This document shows positions 10,952-22,189 of a stretch of 64,000 nt of DNA, one piece after another (the first letter of the stretch is position 1; the number at the start of each line of letters is the position of its first letter). A model generated the notes under the pieces. It did no database searches and was not told the origin of the DNA. It worked only from the letters and a program-made list of their open reading frames with translations. The DNA comes from Lichina pygmaea (Eukaryota; Ascomycota; Lichinomycetes; Lichinales; Lichinaceae), in the NCBI GenBank assembly GCA_963422465.1, contig OY730174.1, positions 1,302,001 through 1,366,000 of the forward strand, in the 5' to 3' direction. A program made the position numbers and the translations under genes.

Positions 10952-11411
10952 ACAATTACCGCTGTGACCCCCGTTGCGCAGATTTCTTACTTCCGTGCCC
11001 CCCGCATAAATCAGTACATACACTTCGCCGAGTCACACCGTATAAAGCTAGGTATTTCTTCAAGTTAAGCAAACTATAAGCTTCATAAGTCTTGAAGGTA
11101 TCACACAAAACATATTCTTCGGTCGCATTTTTTTCTAGTCGCATCTAATGCCTAACTCTATGTCCGTCAAGTCAAATTTTGTTTCTGATGTCATATATGG
11201 TGTTTTCGGTGGTGTGGGGACTTCGTCAGTGGGTGGAGTTGGACGGTCGGTAGACTGATGCACCAAAAGTTCAGCGATACTTAGTTCTTCGGAAGAGTGT
11301 CACCAAGCTAGAAGTATCTGTGCCAAGCGAGGGAGGCATCGAGGTAAAAGGGGGGCACGGAAGTAAGAAATCTGCACAATGGGGGGTACAGCGGCACTGG
11401 GCGGTAATTGT
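10952..11411. mobile_element. Unclassified 460-bp element with about 60-bp terminal inverted repeats
   Basis: The left arm begins ACAATTACCGCT and continues through GCAGATTTCTTACTTCCGTG and CCCCCC; the right arm is the reverse complement (CACGGAAGTAAGAAATCTGC to GCGGTAATTGT), with a short insertion in one arm. No coding potential is visible inside. I could not define a target duplication with confidence, so the superfamily is open. It abuts the right end of the preceding Fot1-type MITE with only a few bases between them. Confidence 0.75.
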
Positions 11412-11644
11412 CCGGCCAATTAATCGTGCGACGCCAAGCCCGACGACGCTGCTGGCATTCCTTCCCATCCTTTCCAACGACCATCCTTCTCGAACTCGAA
11501 CCTGCCCCATGACCGGATCGTGGTCCGCCGAGGACAGTCGACCCCGATGGGATCAACTTACCAAGTGGACTTCATGACCCCCTTCACCGTCGTCCGCCGC
11601 GGATCCGCCCTTCCGCAGCCCCGGCCGCAGCCCCGTTCGGCACA

Positions 11645-14333
11645 ATGCCGGCATCGTCGACGCCGAGGGCAACGAACATCAAGGTCTTTGTGGAGTGGGA
11701 CGAGTCGCCCGTCTACGCCGGAGAGGACGTCAAATGCAAGATCACCTTCACCAACGTAGCTTCGCCGCCGGCGCCGGATCGGCAGAGAACACATCTGAAC
11801 CATCATCCCAGCGCCAATGGATCGCCGGACAGCACCGACAGACGACCGTCTGCAGGGCGCGGCGATCCGTCGAGGCCGCATGCCAAGTCCAACGCGTCCC
11901 AAAACGCGCGGTTTGCCTCGCAGGCAACGCGAGGCCACCGACAGTCCATGTCGCTCAGCGTGCCACGCTCGGCAGGTCCGAGCCAAGCGCAATTTGGCCT
12001 GAATCACGCTCAGCCGAGTCCCCCGATCGCAAGGGGACACAAGCATCAGCGATCGGTGTCGATCATATCCCTTGGCGGAGGCAGCGAAGCTGGTGGTGGT
12101 GACGTCCATGGCTCTGGCGGGGGGCGGGGGGCGGACCAACCACAGAGGAACCACAGCCGCTCTGCCAGCATACAGCCTCTGCCAAAGAGAGCGGGCGTAG
12201 CCAATGGCGGTCTCACCTTCCCAGGTACTTCCTCAGAGACTCCACCCACCGCCCTAGCTGATGCCCAAAGATGCAGGCCTCTCCAACCGTCCACACCCGC
12301 GCCGCTCCCCTGCCGCCTATTCCCCGTCGGTTCCAGGAGCTTCGGACTCCCCAAGGATAGGCGGCCCTGATGTGACCGCGGCGAGCGGCCGGCCGGCAGG
12401 GTCAATGGTTCCTCCGAAAAGTCCAGATCCGACTACCGTTCCCGGAGGTCCGTCGACGACGCAGCTTCGGAGTTTCCGATTTCCACCAGACAGTACGTTG
12501 GATCCGAGGCATGGCGTTGGCACCGATGGCTCGGCCTCTAGGACGAGGGCCATTGACGGACTGGGGCTATGGCAGCCGGCCCCGCATGAACCGCTCGACC
12601 CGTCTCCTCTGGAGCACGCACCGGCAATCACGGACGCCATGTCGGCTTCCAGCGTCAACGAAGCTACCCCTCGAAGCAGCGGGGAGCTGTTCTCGCTGAG
12701 CAACCATTCGACGGAGACGCTCATGTCCGATTATCGATCTCACCTACAGCACCGTCCGCGGGGCGGAACCCCGCTCGTCGGTGCCGTACCGACCCGCATG
12801 TCGCCCCGTGCGGGACCGGCCGAGTCGCTGATGATGGGCTACGCGCAGATCATGGGATCTTTCACTCTCGACGGTTCGCTCGTCAACCAGGCTCCCTTTG
12901 ACGAGATCAAGCGCAAAGCCGTCATCAGCGGCCACGGTGGGGGGGGAGTGGTCGGTGTCGGCACCAGGCCGAGCGGTGGTCTCTTCGGCTCGCTGGGATG
13001 GGGCCAGATCGGGGAGTCCCTTGGCGGACTTCTCGGCACAGGCGAGCCAAGCTCTCTGAGAGAGATGAAGGGCGAAGCCAAGGCGAAGGCCATTCCGCTC
13101 TTGCGTACTCCGCAGTCGGTGCTGTTTGTCGATCTACGTTTGGCCCCGAACGAGAGCAAGGCGTACCACTACCGCTTCCCCATGCCCAAGGGGCTTCCCC
13201 CGAGCCATCGAGGCAGGGCGATCCGGATATCGTATCAGCTCGTCGTTGGCACCCAGCGTGCGGCGACGGCGTCGCGACCGCAGCAGCAGAGCAGGCAGGT
13301 CGAGATACCGTTTCGTGTTTTCGGTGGGGTGAACGGTAGGATCTGACGAGCCCCAGGATAAGGGGTGGGGACGACGTGGCAGCAGCTGACCAAAGGCGTA
13401 GGTCAGGGCGAACTGCTGGGTCATGATCTGCTTTCGCCGCGGCTGATCCTGACGGACGACGCTCAGACCGCGAGCGTCGGGGTCGATCAACCACCACCTT
13501 CGGGAACGGGAGTCAAGGATGCATCTCCTCCGAAAGCTGACGACTCTGGCCTTCGTGACCTGATGGCTTTCGTTGGGGACCTCATGTCGCACCCCGACAG
13601 TGGTTGTTCCACCACTCTACTGTCACCCACCGAACCACATCACCGGGGGTCCTTCACGGCGGGGCCGCCGGCGTCGGTCAAGGACTCCATCGACCTCGCC
13701 ATCCTCCGAAGCAACGTCTTGCCCGCCAGCTCTCGACGTGCGAACCGCTTCGAGATTGCGCGAAACGGACGACGCGTGGCGACGATCAGCCTCGCTCGGT
13801 CGGCCTACCGTCTTGGCGAGACGGTGATCGCGGCGGTTGACGTTTCCGGCGCGGACGTGCCGTGCTACGCCTTCCGCGCCACGCTCGAGACGACCGAGGC
13901 GGTCGACGCCAGCATCGCGCTCCGGTCCGCGGCAAGCGTGGACCGGGTCACGCGGCGGGTCCACGCGTCGCAGACGGAATCGACGCTCTTCGCGCGCCGC
14001 GTCGTCTGTGCCTTTGTCGTGCCGCTGCAGGCGACGCCCACCTTCACGACGAGCGGCGTGAGCGTGGCCTGGACGCTCCGGATCGAGTTCGTTGCGTCGC
14101 GCCTCCAGCTCATGGAGGAGCCCGAGGACGAAGCAGAGCGCGGCGAGCAGCTTCCGGATGGCGCCCTGCAGCTACTCGAAGAAGTCTCGAGCGACGAGCG
14201 GGGATCCATCTCTGCGTCGGTCGAGACGCTACGGTGCGAGAGTTTCGACGTCGCCATTCCTCTTCGAGTCTATGGCCCCGTTTCGAACGAGACGGGGCCA
14301 GAAGCCTCCACCACCGAGAGCTGGTTCGTGTGA
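11645..14333 (+). CDS. RGP1: Rgp1-like subunit of the Ric1-Rgp1 Rab GEF complex
   Basis: Exons 11645-12224, 12271-13335 and 13402-14333 give 858 residues; both introns interrupt a codon after its first base and have CTGAT/CTGAC-like branch sites. The N-terminus (IKVFVEWDESPVYAGEDVKC followed by KITFTNV) is the arrestin-like beta-sandwich start typical of Rgp1, and the C-terminal Rgp1 region is clear (LARSAYRLGETVIAAVDVSG, then VCAFVVPLQATPTFTTSGVS, then WTLRIEFV). About 450 residues between them are low-complexity Ser/Pro/His-rich. In yeast, Rgp1 pairs with Ric1 to activate the Rab Ypt6 on Golgi membranes for endosome-to-Golgi traffic. The first intron is only 46 nt. The long, disordered insert is usual in filamentous-fungal homologues. 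Confidence 0.85.
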
Positions 14334-14756
14334 ACGTCCGACGCCGCCGCCGCCACACGCACGTCTGCATATCGTCCTTGATCATGTCACGACCATTGTG
14401 TGTCACGTGATAGCCCGCGTGTCATCGGCTCGGACGATGATGCCTCTTACAGGATCCAAGTTCAAGACTATCACGTACTGGGATTCGTTCATTCCGATCT
14501 GACGCGAGATTGGCCCTTGCCCAATCGAGGCGCCGGAGTCACTAGCACCATACTGGGCGCCGTCGTCGGATTTATATCGGACCAGATGGTTTACTGATCT
14601 CATGTCGACGTCTTACCTCGTCTCGATTCTCGATATATTAATGAAAATTAAGCATCATCTCGTCAGATCGACGTCAATCCAGCATGACCAGCAATGGGTT
14701 CTGGGTTTTATTAGGGTCGATGACGTCGCGCCTGCTCGGCTACGTCAGGAACACAC
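14334..14756. other. Intergenic between RGP1 and a small-protein gene
   Basis: I see nothing coding in these 420 bases. This would be the 3' flank of RGP1 and possibly the promoter or first exon of the next gene. Confidence 0.4.
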
Positions 14757-15245
14757 ATGGTCCACGAGCGCGATGGTCATGTTTCGACAAGAGCAGACAG
14801 GGGACACCTACCCCTGGGTTCATCCCCCCACATGGAGCTGTTCATCTTGACGACCAGGCCATCGGCACACTTTCCAAGAAGAATCTCAATCCCAATCCAC
14901 CCAAGCAATCAAGCAGGAAATCGTCGCTCCTTGACTGCTTGGTTGCCATCTTCATCTGCATCAACATCATCCTCAGTCGTGACATCCTCCAAGAACGGAT
15001 ACGGACAGGGAGCGTCCCACGCCGCGGGCGACTCGATGGTGCCGGACAAGGCGCAGCAGGAGGTTCTACCCAAGGGCGTCGAGGATGCTGCGCCGAACAA
15101 GGTGCACGACACCGGCAGCTCCGGCTCCAAGAGCGACGCCATCAGACACAGGTACGTGTCGGAAGCCATCCAGGAGGCCGTGCCCGAGAGCGTCGAGAGG
15201 GCGATTCCCAACGTCATTCACGATTCTGGGAACAAATATGCATGA
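14757..15245 (+). CDS. Small hydrophilic fungal protein with duplicated VP...A.PN.IHD.G motif
   Basis: The last 85 codons are convincing. They contain two related units: VPDKAQQEVLPKGVEDAAPN followed by KVHDTG, and AIQEAVPESVERAIPN followed by VIHDSG. Such short units occur in small uncharacterised ascomycete proteins; I know of no assigned function. The first ATG in frame (14757) would give 162 residues, but the segment before about 14980 is basic and low-complexity and ends in a polypyrimidine/TCAG stretch, so it may be non-coding with the true first exon elsewhere. I take the 3' part as reliable and the start as unresolved. No signal peptide or membrane segment is evident. Confidence 0.5.
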   Translation: MVHERDGHVSTRADRGHLPLGSSPHMELFILTTRPSAHFPRRISIPIHPSNQAGNRRSLTAWLPSSSASTSSSVVTSSKNGYGQGASHAAGDSMVPDKAQQEVLPKGVEDAAPNKVHDTGSSGSKSDAIRHRYVSEAIQEAVPESVERAIPNVIHDSGNKYA

Positions 15246-16127
15246 GGGTGGGTGTTGCGGCCATAGGGCCAGGGCTGAGCCTGGCTTGGTCAGCAGTGTT
15301 AGTCAGCTAGATAGGGGCCCATATAGCCCTCGGGTCTGAGAGGGCGTCAATGATCATCATCATCTTCTCCCCGCTCAGAGCAGGCCATTGCCTTGTAGCT
15401 CCAGCAGTGGGGAAGTATGTGAAGACTCGAGGATCACAGGACGCAAGTTTCAATCCGCTGGTCGGGGTTCATGTTGACAGTCCCTAGGTGATGGAAGCAT
15501 GGATCGATGATATACAGATGGATTCTTTGGTTCGATTCAATCAACACTGGCATGTCAGGCCTGTGTATCAGCTTTCTGTACGAGTACTCATGAACGGAGT
15601 ACATATGTACATACAGTACATCTAAGATACCTCGGGATACGTATCTAGTCGTACGTACTCGTATGGGTACGTACTGTACGTACGTATGGGTACCTCCGTA
15701 TGTATCACCGCACTGGTGATCGTTTGGTCGTCGGTCTTACAACTTTTAGGAACTAACGTTCATATCTGACCATTATCGTAAGTTCTCGACGGATGGTTAA
15801 GCCATGATGTACAGTAAGTAGTCACGTGCTTTTTGCCCCGGCGACGGCTGGCCTGCATGGTAAACAACAGCAGCGCTTCGAACTGGCTGCCAGGTCCGGC
15901 CCCTCGAAGTCCGTTCGTCTGCTTGACCATCGAAGCATCTCGAGCTCGAGGAACGTCTGATGCCGAGCTACTCGACAGCTGCTGAAAGCAATTGGAGCAC
16001 CGGTGTGTTTTGAAAAGCCACCAATGCGTGAAGCTGTCCGATGGTGACTGATCTGCGGAATGTAGGCACTGCAGTGCTGCAAAAGAAGACGGGCGAGCAC
16101 GTTGACAAGCTCGAGTGGCGGAACTGT

Positions 16128-16191
<64 letters not shown>

Positions 16192-16450
16192 TGCTTCCGA
16201 GGCCTCCAGTGTTGTCGAAAGTGTGGCTGATCCATCCGAGGAATGCAGACTTCGCGGCATCGAGCAGCCTGTTGACCTCGTTCAGGCCATCTGCTGTACT
16301 GTACGAGTACTGTACGTCTTTGACCCCGCGCCTGATCTAAACTTTAGATTGATAAGACACTGGAATGCAGGGAAATAAAAGACCAGCCGGCTCCAATACC
16401 GCGCGAGGCACGAAGGAGGACTGAAGACGCATGACGTCTGGGCCGACGAG
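15246..16450. other. Intergenic region upstream of MOB1
   Basis: No gene is supported. GTAC/TACGTA-rich palindromic DNA occurs at about 15570-15700, and a (GA)n microsatellite at 16131-16187. Confidence 0.55.
16131..16187. repeat. (GA)n microsatellite
   Basis: About 28 perfect GA units lie some 260 bp upstream of the MOB1 start codon. Confidence 0.95.
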
Positions 16451-17525
16451 ATGTCGTCCTTCATCACCACCATGTTCGTCTCCACGTCTCGTGCTTCTCC
16501 TTAGCTGTTTCACGATGCCGCTATCTGCGTCTCTGTTCTCTTCGTCCTTCTGTCTGAAGGTCCAGAGGCTGCCGGAACTGCTGTTCGGGGCCGTGACGCT
16601 GTTCAGACCCGTCGATGCCGCCGCGGCGCAGTCGTCGTGGTCGCTTTGGATCGGCAGACGCTTACTGGACTGTTACGACTCCACCAGCAACGCGAGAACC
16701 CGGGGCCCTTTTCGTCCACGAAACGCCAACAAGGGCACGAGCAGCTATCAGCTCAGACAGTTCGCCGAGGCGACGCTCGGCAGCGGAAGCCTGAGGAAAG
16801 CCGTCAAGCTTCCCGAAGGCGAGGATCTCAACGAGTGGCTTGCCGTGAACAGTGAGCACGTCTCTTTCGATGTGCCCGGCTCGAGGTGAAGACGTTCCAG
16901 CTGACGTCCGCAACGCGGGCGACAGTCGTCGACTTCTATAATCAGATCAACCTCCTATACGGCTCGATCACAGAGTTTTGCTCGCCGCAGTCGTGTCCGG
17001 AGATGAAGGCGACTGACGAGTAAGGGACCGTGGCGGACGAGACATATCCGTCGAATGCGCTAATGGGGAAAGGTTCGAGTACCTATGGCAAGACTCGGAG
17101 ACGTACAAACGGCCAACGAAGATGTCGGCGCCGGAGTACATCGAGCACCTGATGACGTGGGTGCAAGGCAACATCGACAACGAACAGACATTCCCGAGCC
17201 GCATCGGTGGGTGCCACGGCGCCGTCGTCTTGTAGCCCCGCAAGACGCAACTGCACTCGTCGCTAACAAACCTCATCCGCCAGGCGTGCCTTTCTCCAAA
17301 ACCTTCCCCTCCCTGATCCGACAGATATTCAAGAGACTGTACCGCGTGTACGCACACATCTACTGCCACCACTACCCCGTCATCCTGCAGCTCGGGCTCG
17401 AACCGCACCTGAACACGAGCTTCAAGCACTACGTCCTCTTCATCGACGAGCACTCCCTGGCCAGCGGCAAGGACTACTGGGGGCCGTTGGGTGAGCTGGT
17501 GGATAACATGTTGAGAAGCGATTGA
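16451..17525 (+). CDS. MOB1: MOB1 kinase activator (mitotic exit/SIN network)
   Basis: Exons 16451-16473, 16688-16851, 16926-17019, 17073-17206 and 17284-17525 splice to 218 residues, the usual Mob1 length. The very short first exon encodes MSSFITT and joins to [13 protein letters not shown]. Hallmarks include [61 protein letters not shown] and the C-terminal [20 protein letters not shown]. The structural zinc ligands are present: two Cys in [11 protein letters not shown] and two His in HIYCHHY. Mob1 binds and activates NDR/LATS kinases (Dbf2/Sid2 type) to drive mitotic exit, septation and, in filamentous fungi, septum formation. The first intron (214 nt) is much longer than the others and has a GTTCGT donor. 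ATP5 follows about 1 kb downstream on the same strand. Confidence 0.93.
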
Positions 17526-18507
17526 CGGGATTTCTGCCTGCTGGTGTTTGAGACCAGTCTGCTGGTGGGGGGAGCCGGTTCTCTGTTGGCGTTGCTGGAG
17601 GGCGGATCAGGGTGTCTGTACGTACGTATGATAAGATGGATAGTGGATTGGTGCATCTTGCGGCGACTCGACCGGACTCGACTCTACTCGACGATGATGA
17701 TGCCGATGAATGAGATTTGGAGGCTCGCAGTGCTGGACCGTGAGAGTGCAAGTGGAAGTTGAACCGGACGTAACAGTGTAGCGCTTCACGTGCGAATTAC
17801 TCCAAGGGCCTGAGCCGTTGGAGAGATGCTCCCCTCGAGTGCCTCTCTCTACCTCCGTACGATACCGTACCTTAGCCTGCTTGATAGGCATGTGTGACAC
17901 TGTATCGTAGGCCGGCGCGGACGTGGTTGAGTCCAGTTATTTGTTTTGTCAGTGCATCAAGTACTTATGGGGACTCTTAAATTGTGAGGCCAGAGATTGA
18001 AAGTCTTGGATGTGTTTGAGGTATGGAAGTATAGAGTCACGACACAAGTCTGCCTCGGTGTCTTGGGGAAAGGATACTTTGTGCGGCTTCTGTGCGATCA
18101 ATAAAAGTGAGATGGCACGCGTGAAAGATGTGTGGTCTATCGCATTACTTATGACTACGGCAGCCGAGAGCATGTGTCGACGTACGCAAACTTGTGTCGC
18201 GACGCCTTTACGGAATGTGCGTACGAGTACGTACTGTACATGCCGCAGTGGCAGGCTTGAGAGGGTCGAAAGTGCTGGTAAAGACCTTCTCGTGACTTTG
18301 GCAATAGCCTCGAAGTGGTAGTACCGGCTGTTATAAGTTGCGAGAATCGGTCTGCGACACTTACGACCGGCGACGGTAGATCGACCAGCATCCTCACGCT
18401 GGCCTGCCGCGACAACCGCCCGTTCACCGTACGAGGTATCGACGCTCAGAAGCTTCGAGGCAACAACACCATTGATCATACCAGCCCGCCGCCCTAGCAT
18501 CGACACA
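17526..18507. other. Intergenic between MOB1 and ATP5, with a mini-MITE
   Basis: This stretch contains the 3' flank of MOB1, a TA-flanked mini-MITE (18032-18208) and the ATP5 promoter. A GTAC-rich patch lies at about 18215-18245. No gene is supported. Confidence 0.5.
18032..18208. mobile_element. TA-flanked mini-MITE, 177 bp (copy A)
   Basis: The left end (TAGAGTCACGACACAAGTCTG) and the complement of the right end share about 20 bp of inverted repeat, with TA on both sides. The same ends, and internal words such as GATCAATA and TCGCATTAC, recur in the copies at 51856-52040 and 54100-54284. It has no coding capacity. The TA target suggests mobilisation by a Tc1/mariner/pogo-type transposase. 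Confidence 0.75.
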
Positions 18508-19705
18508 ATGTTTTCGTCAGCGTCGTCGTCCTCGGCACGAGTGCTATCGCGCGTCGCTGCCCGGCCTTGTGCTGCACAACCGCGTCTGGCCGCAGCGACG
18601 ACGAGACATGCTGCGCTGAGGGACTACGCCCAGGCGGCGTCGACGCAGGGAGGAAGCTCGCAGTCGGCTTCGGGAGCGCCGGTCAAGCCGCCGGTTGCGC
18701 TGTTCGGGATCGATGGCACGTACGCCAGTGCTCTGGTGCGTCTCTGCTCGTCCCAGAACCGGCAATCAGGGGAGGCATCTGCCCTGGGTGTCATACCGTA
18801 TATGGAACTGCCTGCGACGCTCATCCGGCTCGGTCGTGGCTAAGGCGTGGCTCGCATACAGTACACCGCCGCGGCGAAGACGTCCTCGCTGGAGAACACG
18901 GCACGGGCAATGCTCTCGCTGGCCGAGCTGCTCAAGAAGGACCACAACCTGCCGACGATCCTGTCGGCCCCGACCCTGACGGCGCAGGACAAGGGCCACA
19001 TCGTCACCGAACTCCTCAAGCACATGGCCGGCGCGGACAAGAACGAGACGGTCAAGAACTTCCTCAAGACCCTGGCCGACAACAATCGCCTGAGCATCCT
19101 CGACGGCATCTGCGAGAAGTTCGGAACGCTGATCAGCGTGCATCGAGGCGAGGTCGAGATGGTCGTGACCAGCGCCGCGGTGGGTGGATTCCGTTGCTCT
19201 CTGGTGCCGCTGCTGGACGGGGGATGGATTTCCGATGGGCCCTGTGACCGATTCTTCAGACTGTCTGCCATTGGATCCCTCGGCTGACGATGGTCTTGCG
19301 AGCAGCCACTCGACAACAGGACGCTCTCTCGGCTGGAGACGGCGGTGGGCAAATCCCCTCTTGTAGGACCGGGCAAGAAGTTGAAAGTCAACAACAAGGT
19401 CGGTTCGGTCTTGTGGTCCCAGCCTCCGGCTTCGGAGCTCTTCCCGCCACTAGCCTCGTCTCGATCTCGTTGAAGCTACGACGCCATGCTTGCCATTCTC
19501 GTCCCATCCCATTCCCATCCCATCCCATCCCCGTGGCAAACCAGCTCGATGTGCCAACCGCCGAAACTGACATTACCATCCCAAAATACAGGTAAACCCA
19601 GACATCCTGGGCGGCCTCGTCGTCGATGTCGGCGGCAAGACCATCGACCTCAGCGTGTCGTCCAAGATCTCGAAGATGAACAAGCTCCTACAGGACAGCC
19701 TATGA
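18508..19705 (+). CDS. ATP5: ATP synthase subunit 5 (OSCP), mitochondrial
   Basis: Exons 18508-18735, 18862-19179, 19306-19398 and 19592-19705 give 250 residues. Family features are an N-terminal Ser/Ala/Arg-rich mitochondrial presequence (MFSSASSSSARVLSRVAARP), a VKPPVALFGIDGTYASAL stretch, FLKTLADNNRLSILDGICEKF, PLDNRTLSRLE, and the C-terminal PDILGGLVVDVGGKTIDLSV ending SSKISKMNKLLQDSL. OSCP sits on top of F1 and joins it to the peripheral stalk of the ATP synthase in the inner membrane. The acceptor before exon 3 is a tandem GAGCAG, so the product may vary by one Gln. Introns are long for this window (107-193 nt). Confidence 0.93.
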
Positions 19706-21087
19706 CGTGGGCTATCTCTTGTTTGCTTGTTGATTTCCTCGAGGCTGTTGTAGATGAATATACTACTGCTCTTGCTGCTCCTAGGCAGGAGTGTCGGCGT
19801 ACATTATCCCAATCCTGAATGTACGAGTCCTTACTCGACATGGTTCTCGACCACGAGTGTTTGTTCCGATGAAGTCGCCATCGCTTTGCTCGAATCCACT
19901 CTTCTAGTTGCCACGTTCGACAAAGGTCGTCGTCGTCGTCTGACTGTGGACGAGGGGCATAAGGGATACAAGGGGTACGAGGTAGCCTCGTGTATTCTTC
20001 CTTTGGTCGGCACGGTCGGGTACAACTCTGACACTCACGTCAATGCAAATGTCTAATTGATTGCTAGACGTCACTCCAACACTTCGTACTCGTCACCGCG
20101 AGACGACGCATGATCTTGTCGCGCTTGAGTTGACAAGTGTGTCGATTGCCGTCCCCCTTTCAAGTTAAACATTTGATTCTGTTCTACGTAACGTACCATG
20201 TTCGTAGGTGTGCCAGATCTACAAGAACCAAGGCCGAGCCCCGGGAAACAGCCGACAGAATATCTGCTGTACGTACGGAGTACTCACATCTTACAAGAAC
20301 CACGTCACGAAGGATTCCCTCCACAATCTTCACCATCATATTGCCAGTCCTGGGATCACATGTCGTCTTTTCGGTCCTTGCCACACTCGTCCTTGTCCTT
20401 CTCAACAGCACTCCAACAAGTGCTGCTCCTGTGACTGGACTTTCATCATCATCATCATCATCATCGGGTGACTTGGAGACAGTAAAACAACAATCACGGT
20501 AAACCTTTTCACCACCGGCCAGGACGACAGAAGTCGGATCCAAAAGCTGACAAAAACACGAGGGCCAGTGCTTGAAAGACGAGGAAGGAATCCCTTCTAT
20601 AAACCTTTCGCTCCAAAGAGAAGCAGATATACTCATACCGCCTGTTTACCCATCAAGGGGTATGCAGTCGCCGTGAGAGCGTGTTTCCCTAGAGGGGGAG
20701 ATGAGGTCAGTTCCTTGTCTTCCTCTTGGTTCCTGGCTCTCCCAATTCTGAAAAACACGACAAAAGCCATCCGCTCGTCGGAACACTGACCATCACCAAC
20801 TGTGAAATACACTCTAACATCAGTACCTCATAGGGCGCTAAGAAATGTGTGGTCGAGAGATTTGGGGCCATTGACCGCATGGCGACATCAGATCCGTGCC
20901 CGAAGCGCCATTTCACCCGGACGTTTGAGATTTGGAGATGTAGAGGTGTGAACCGGAAGGGACAGTCGTATGAGTTTACGTGCTAGAGCCGAGTGCACGT
21001 AGGATAGAAGAAATAGAAGAAGTGTTCATGTACAGTACACACAGTACGTACTGTGTACCCTAGTACAAGTACAGAGGTACATTAGTT

Positions 21088-21119
21088 GGGGGGGAGGGGG
21101 GGGGGGGGGGGGGGGGGGA
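21088..21119. repeat. Poly-G run
   Basis: A nearly uninterrupted run of about 30 G, broken by one A near its left end. The exact length is uncertain. Confidence 0.85.
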
Positions 21120-21215
21120 GAGAACCAGTCCTCTGTTCACTGCTAGAGCTAAGCATGCAGAGATTGGAGCTGGGTTTGAAAGGATGATCTATATCTTTGT
21201 ATTTCTTTGCGTTCT

Positions 21216-21274
21216 TCCTCCTCCTCCTCTTCTTCTTCTTCTTCTTCTTCTTAAAAGATAAGCAGAAGAAGAAG

Positions 21275-21303
<29 letters not shown>
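21216..21303. repeat. Inverted triplet repeat (TTC)n ... (GAA)n
   Basis: A TCC/TTC-rich arm (about 21216-21252) is followed, after a short AAAAGATAAGCA spacer, by a GAA arm of about 13 units (to 21303). The arms are complementary and could fold into a hairpin of about 35 bp. Confidence 0.85.
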
Positions 21304-21305
<2 letters not shown>

Positions 21306-21692
21306 GGAGGAAGAGTTCTACTACACATGTTCAAAGAGGTTCATGTATTGATTTTGTTGTTTTTGGTTCTTGTTTATATCTTGCTTCATCTTGGTCTTGG
21401 TCTTGGTCTTGGTCTTGGTGTTCCGGTTGTCACCCACCCCAATCCCTCCCAATCTCTCCCAATCTCTCCCAATTCCTCCCCCCCCCCCCCCCCCCCTGTT
21501 TGACTAGGAACACTGTCGCAAGCAGTGGGGAGAAGAAGATGAGGAGCGTCACAACTGATAGATTGATTAGGGAGGACTAGCTAATCAACCATATGTAGAC
21601 ACGAAGCCTTTGTTTGCCTTAGAGCCTGGAAGGCCGTAGAAGGCACGAAGCAGATCCATGGCGGATCCATGCAGGATCAGCGGTGGCACCAT

Positions 21693-21730
<38 letters not shown>
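21693..21730. repeat. (CAG)n microsatellite
   Basis: Twelve to thirteen CAG units lie outside any supported gene. Confidence 0.9.
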
Positions 21731-21731
<1 letters not shown>

Positions 21732-22189
21732 TCAACGTCAAACACCCCCGAAATTGATGATTCACGTGTCGTGAGTACTCCCGGGCTTCCGTACCTCCAG
21801 TCTTATCGTAGTAGGTGGTGGTGGTGATGATGATGAAAAGTGAAACGCTGCCTGCCTGTCAAGCCCATCCACGCCGTCGTCGTCTGCTCCCTCTCCCTCC
21901 TCCTCCTCTTGGTCTGATTTCCTGCTCCCCTGGATCCCTCACTCCACTGATGCAGTGCAGCCTGTTTCATGATTATCATCATCGTCATCATCATGACTAT
22001 AGTGTGGAGGAAGAAGGAAGAAAAGGCCGGTCTGTATGGTTTGGTCTGGCTTCGTTCGGCGAGCCACGAACCACGAGCCACAAGCCACAAAGCACAAAGC
22101 ACAAAGCAGCATGGGTCTGTGCTTCGGATCAGAACGGAGGTGAAAGAAGTGCAAGACAGGAAGGAAGCTGGTGAGACGATTCGACGTCG

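Larger units (their letters stand above)
19706..22189. other. 2.5-kb gene-free interval, microsatellite-rich
   Basis: I found no gene with family similarity or a plausible exon structure. Contents: TCA repeats at about 20446-20466, GTAC-rich DNA at 21025-21080, a poly-G run (21088-21119), an inverted TTC/GAA triplet repeat (21216-21303), a poly-C run (21479-21496), CAG repeats (21693-21730), GTG/GAT repeats near 21812-21836 and a CAT/ATC tract near 21969-21998. Short open frames here are low-complexity. Confidence 0.6.

Noticed and set aside
20184-20636. 150-codon minus-strand frame with an acidic run
   Set aside because: The Asp run is the TCA microsatellite; the rest resembles nothing and the frame has no supporting neighbours.
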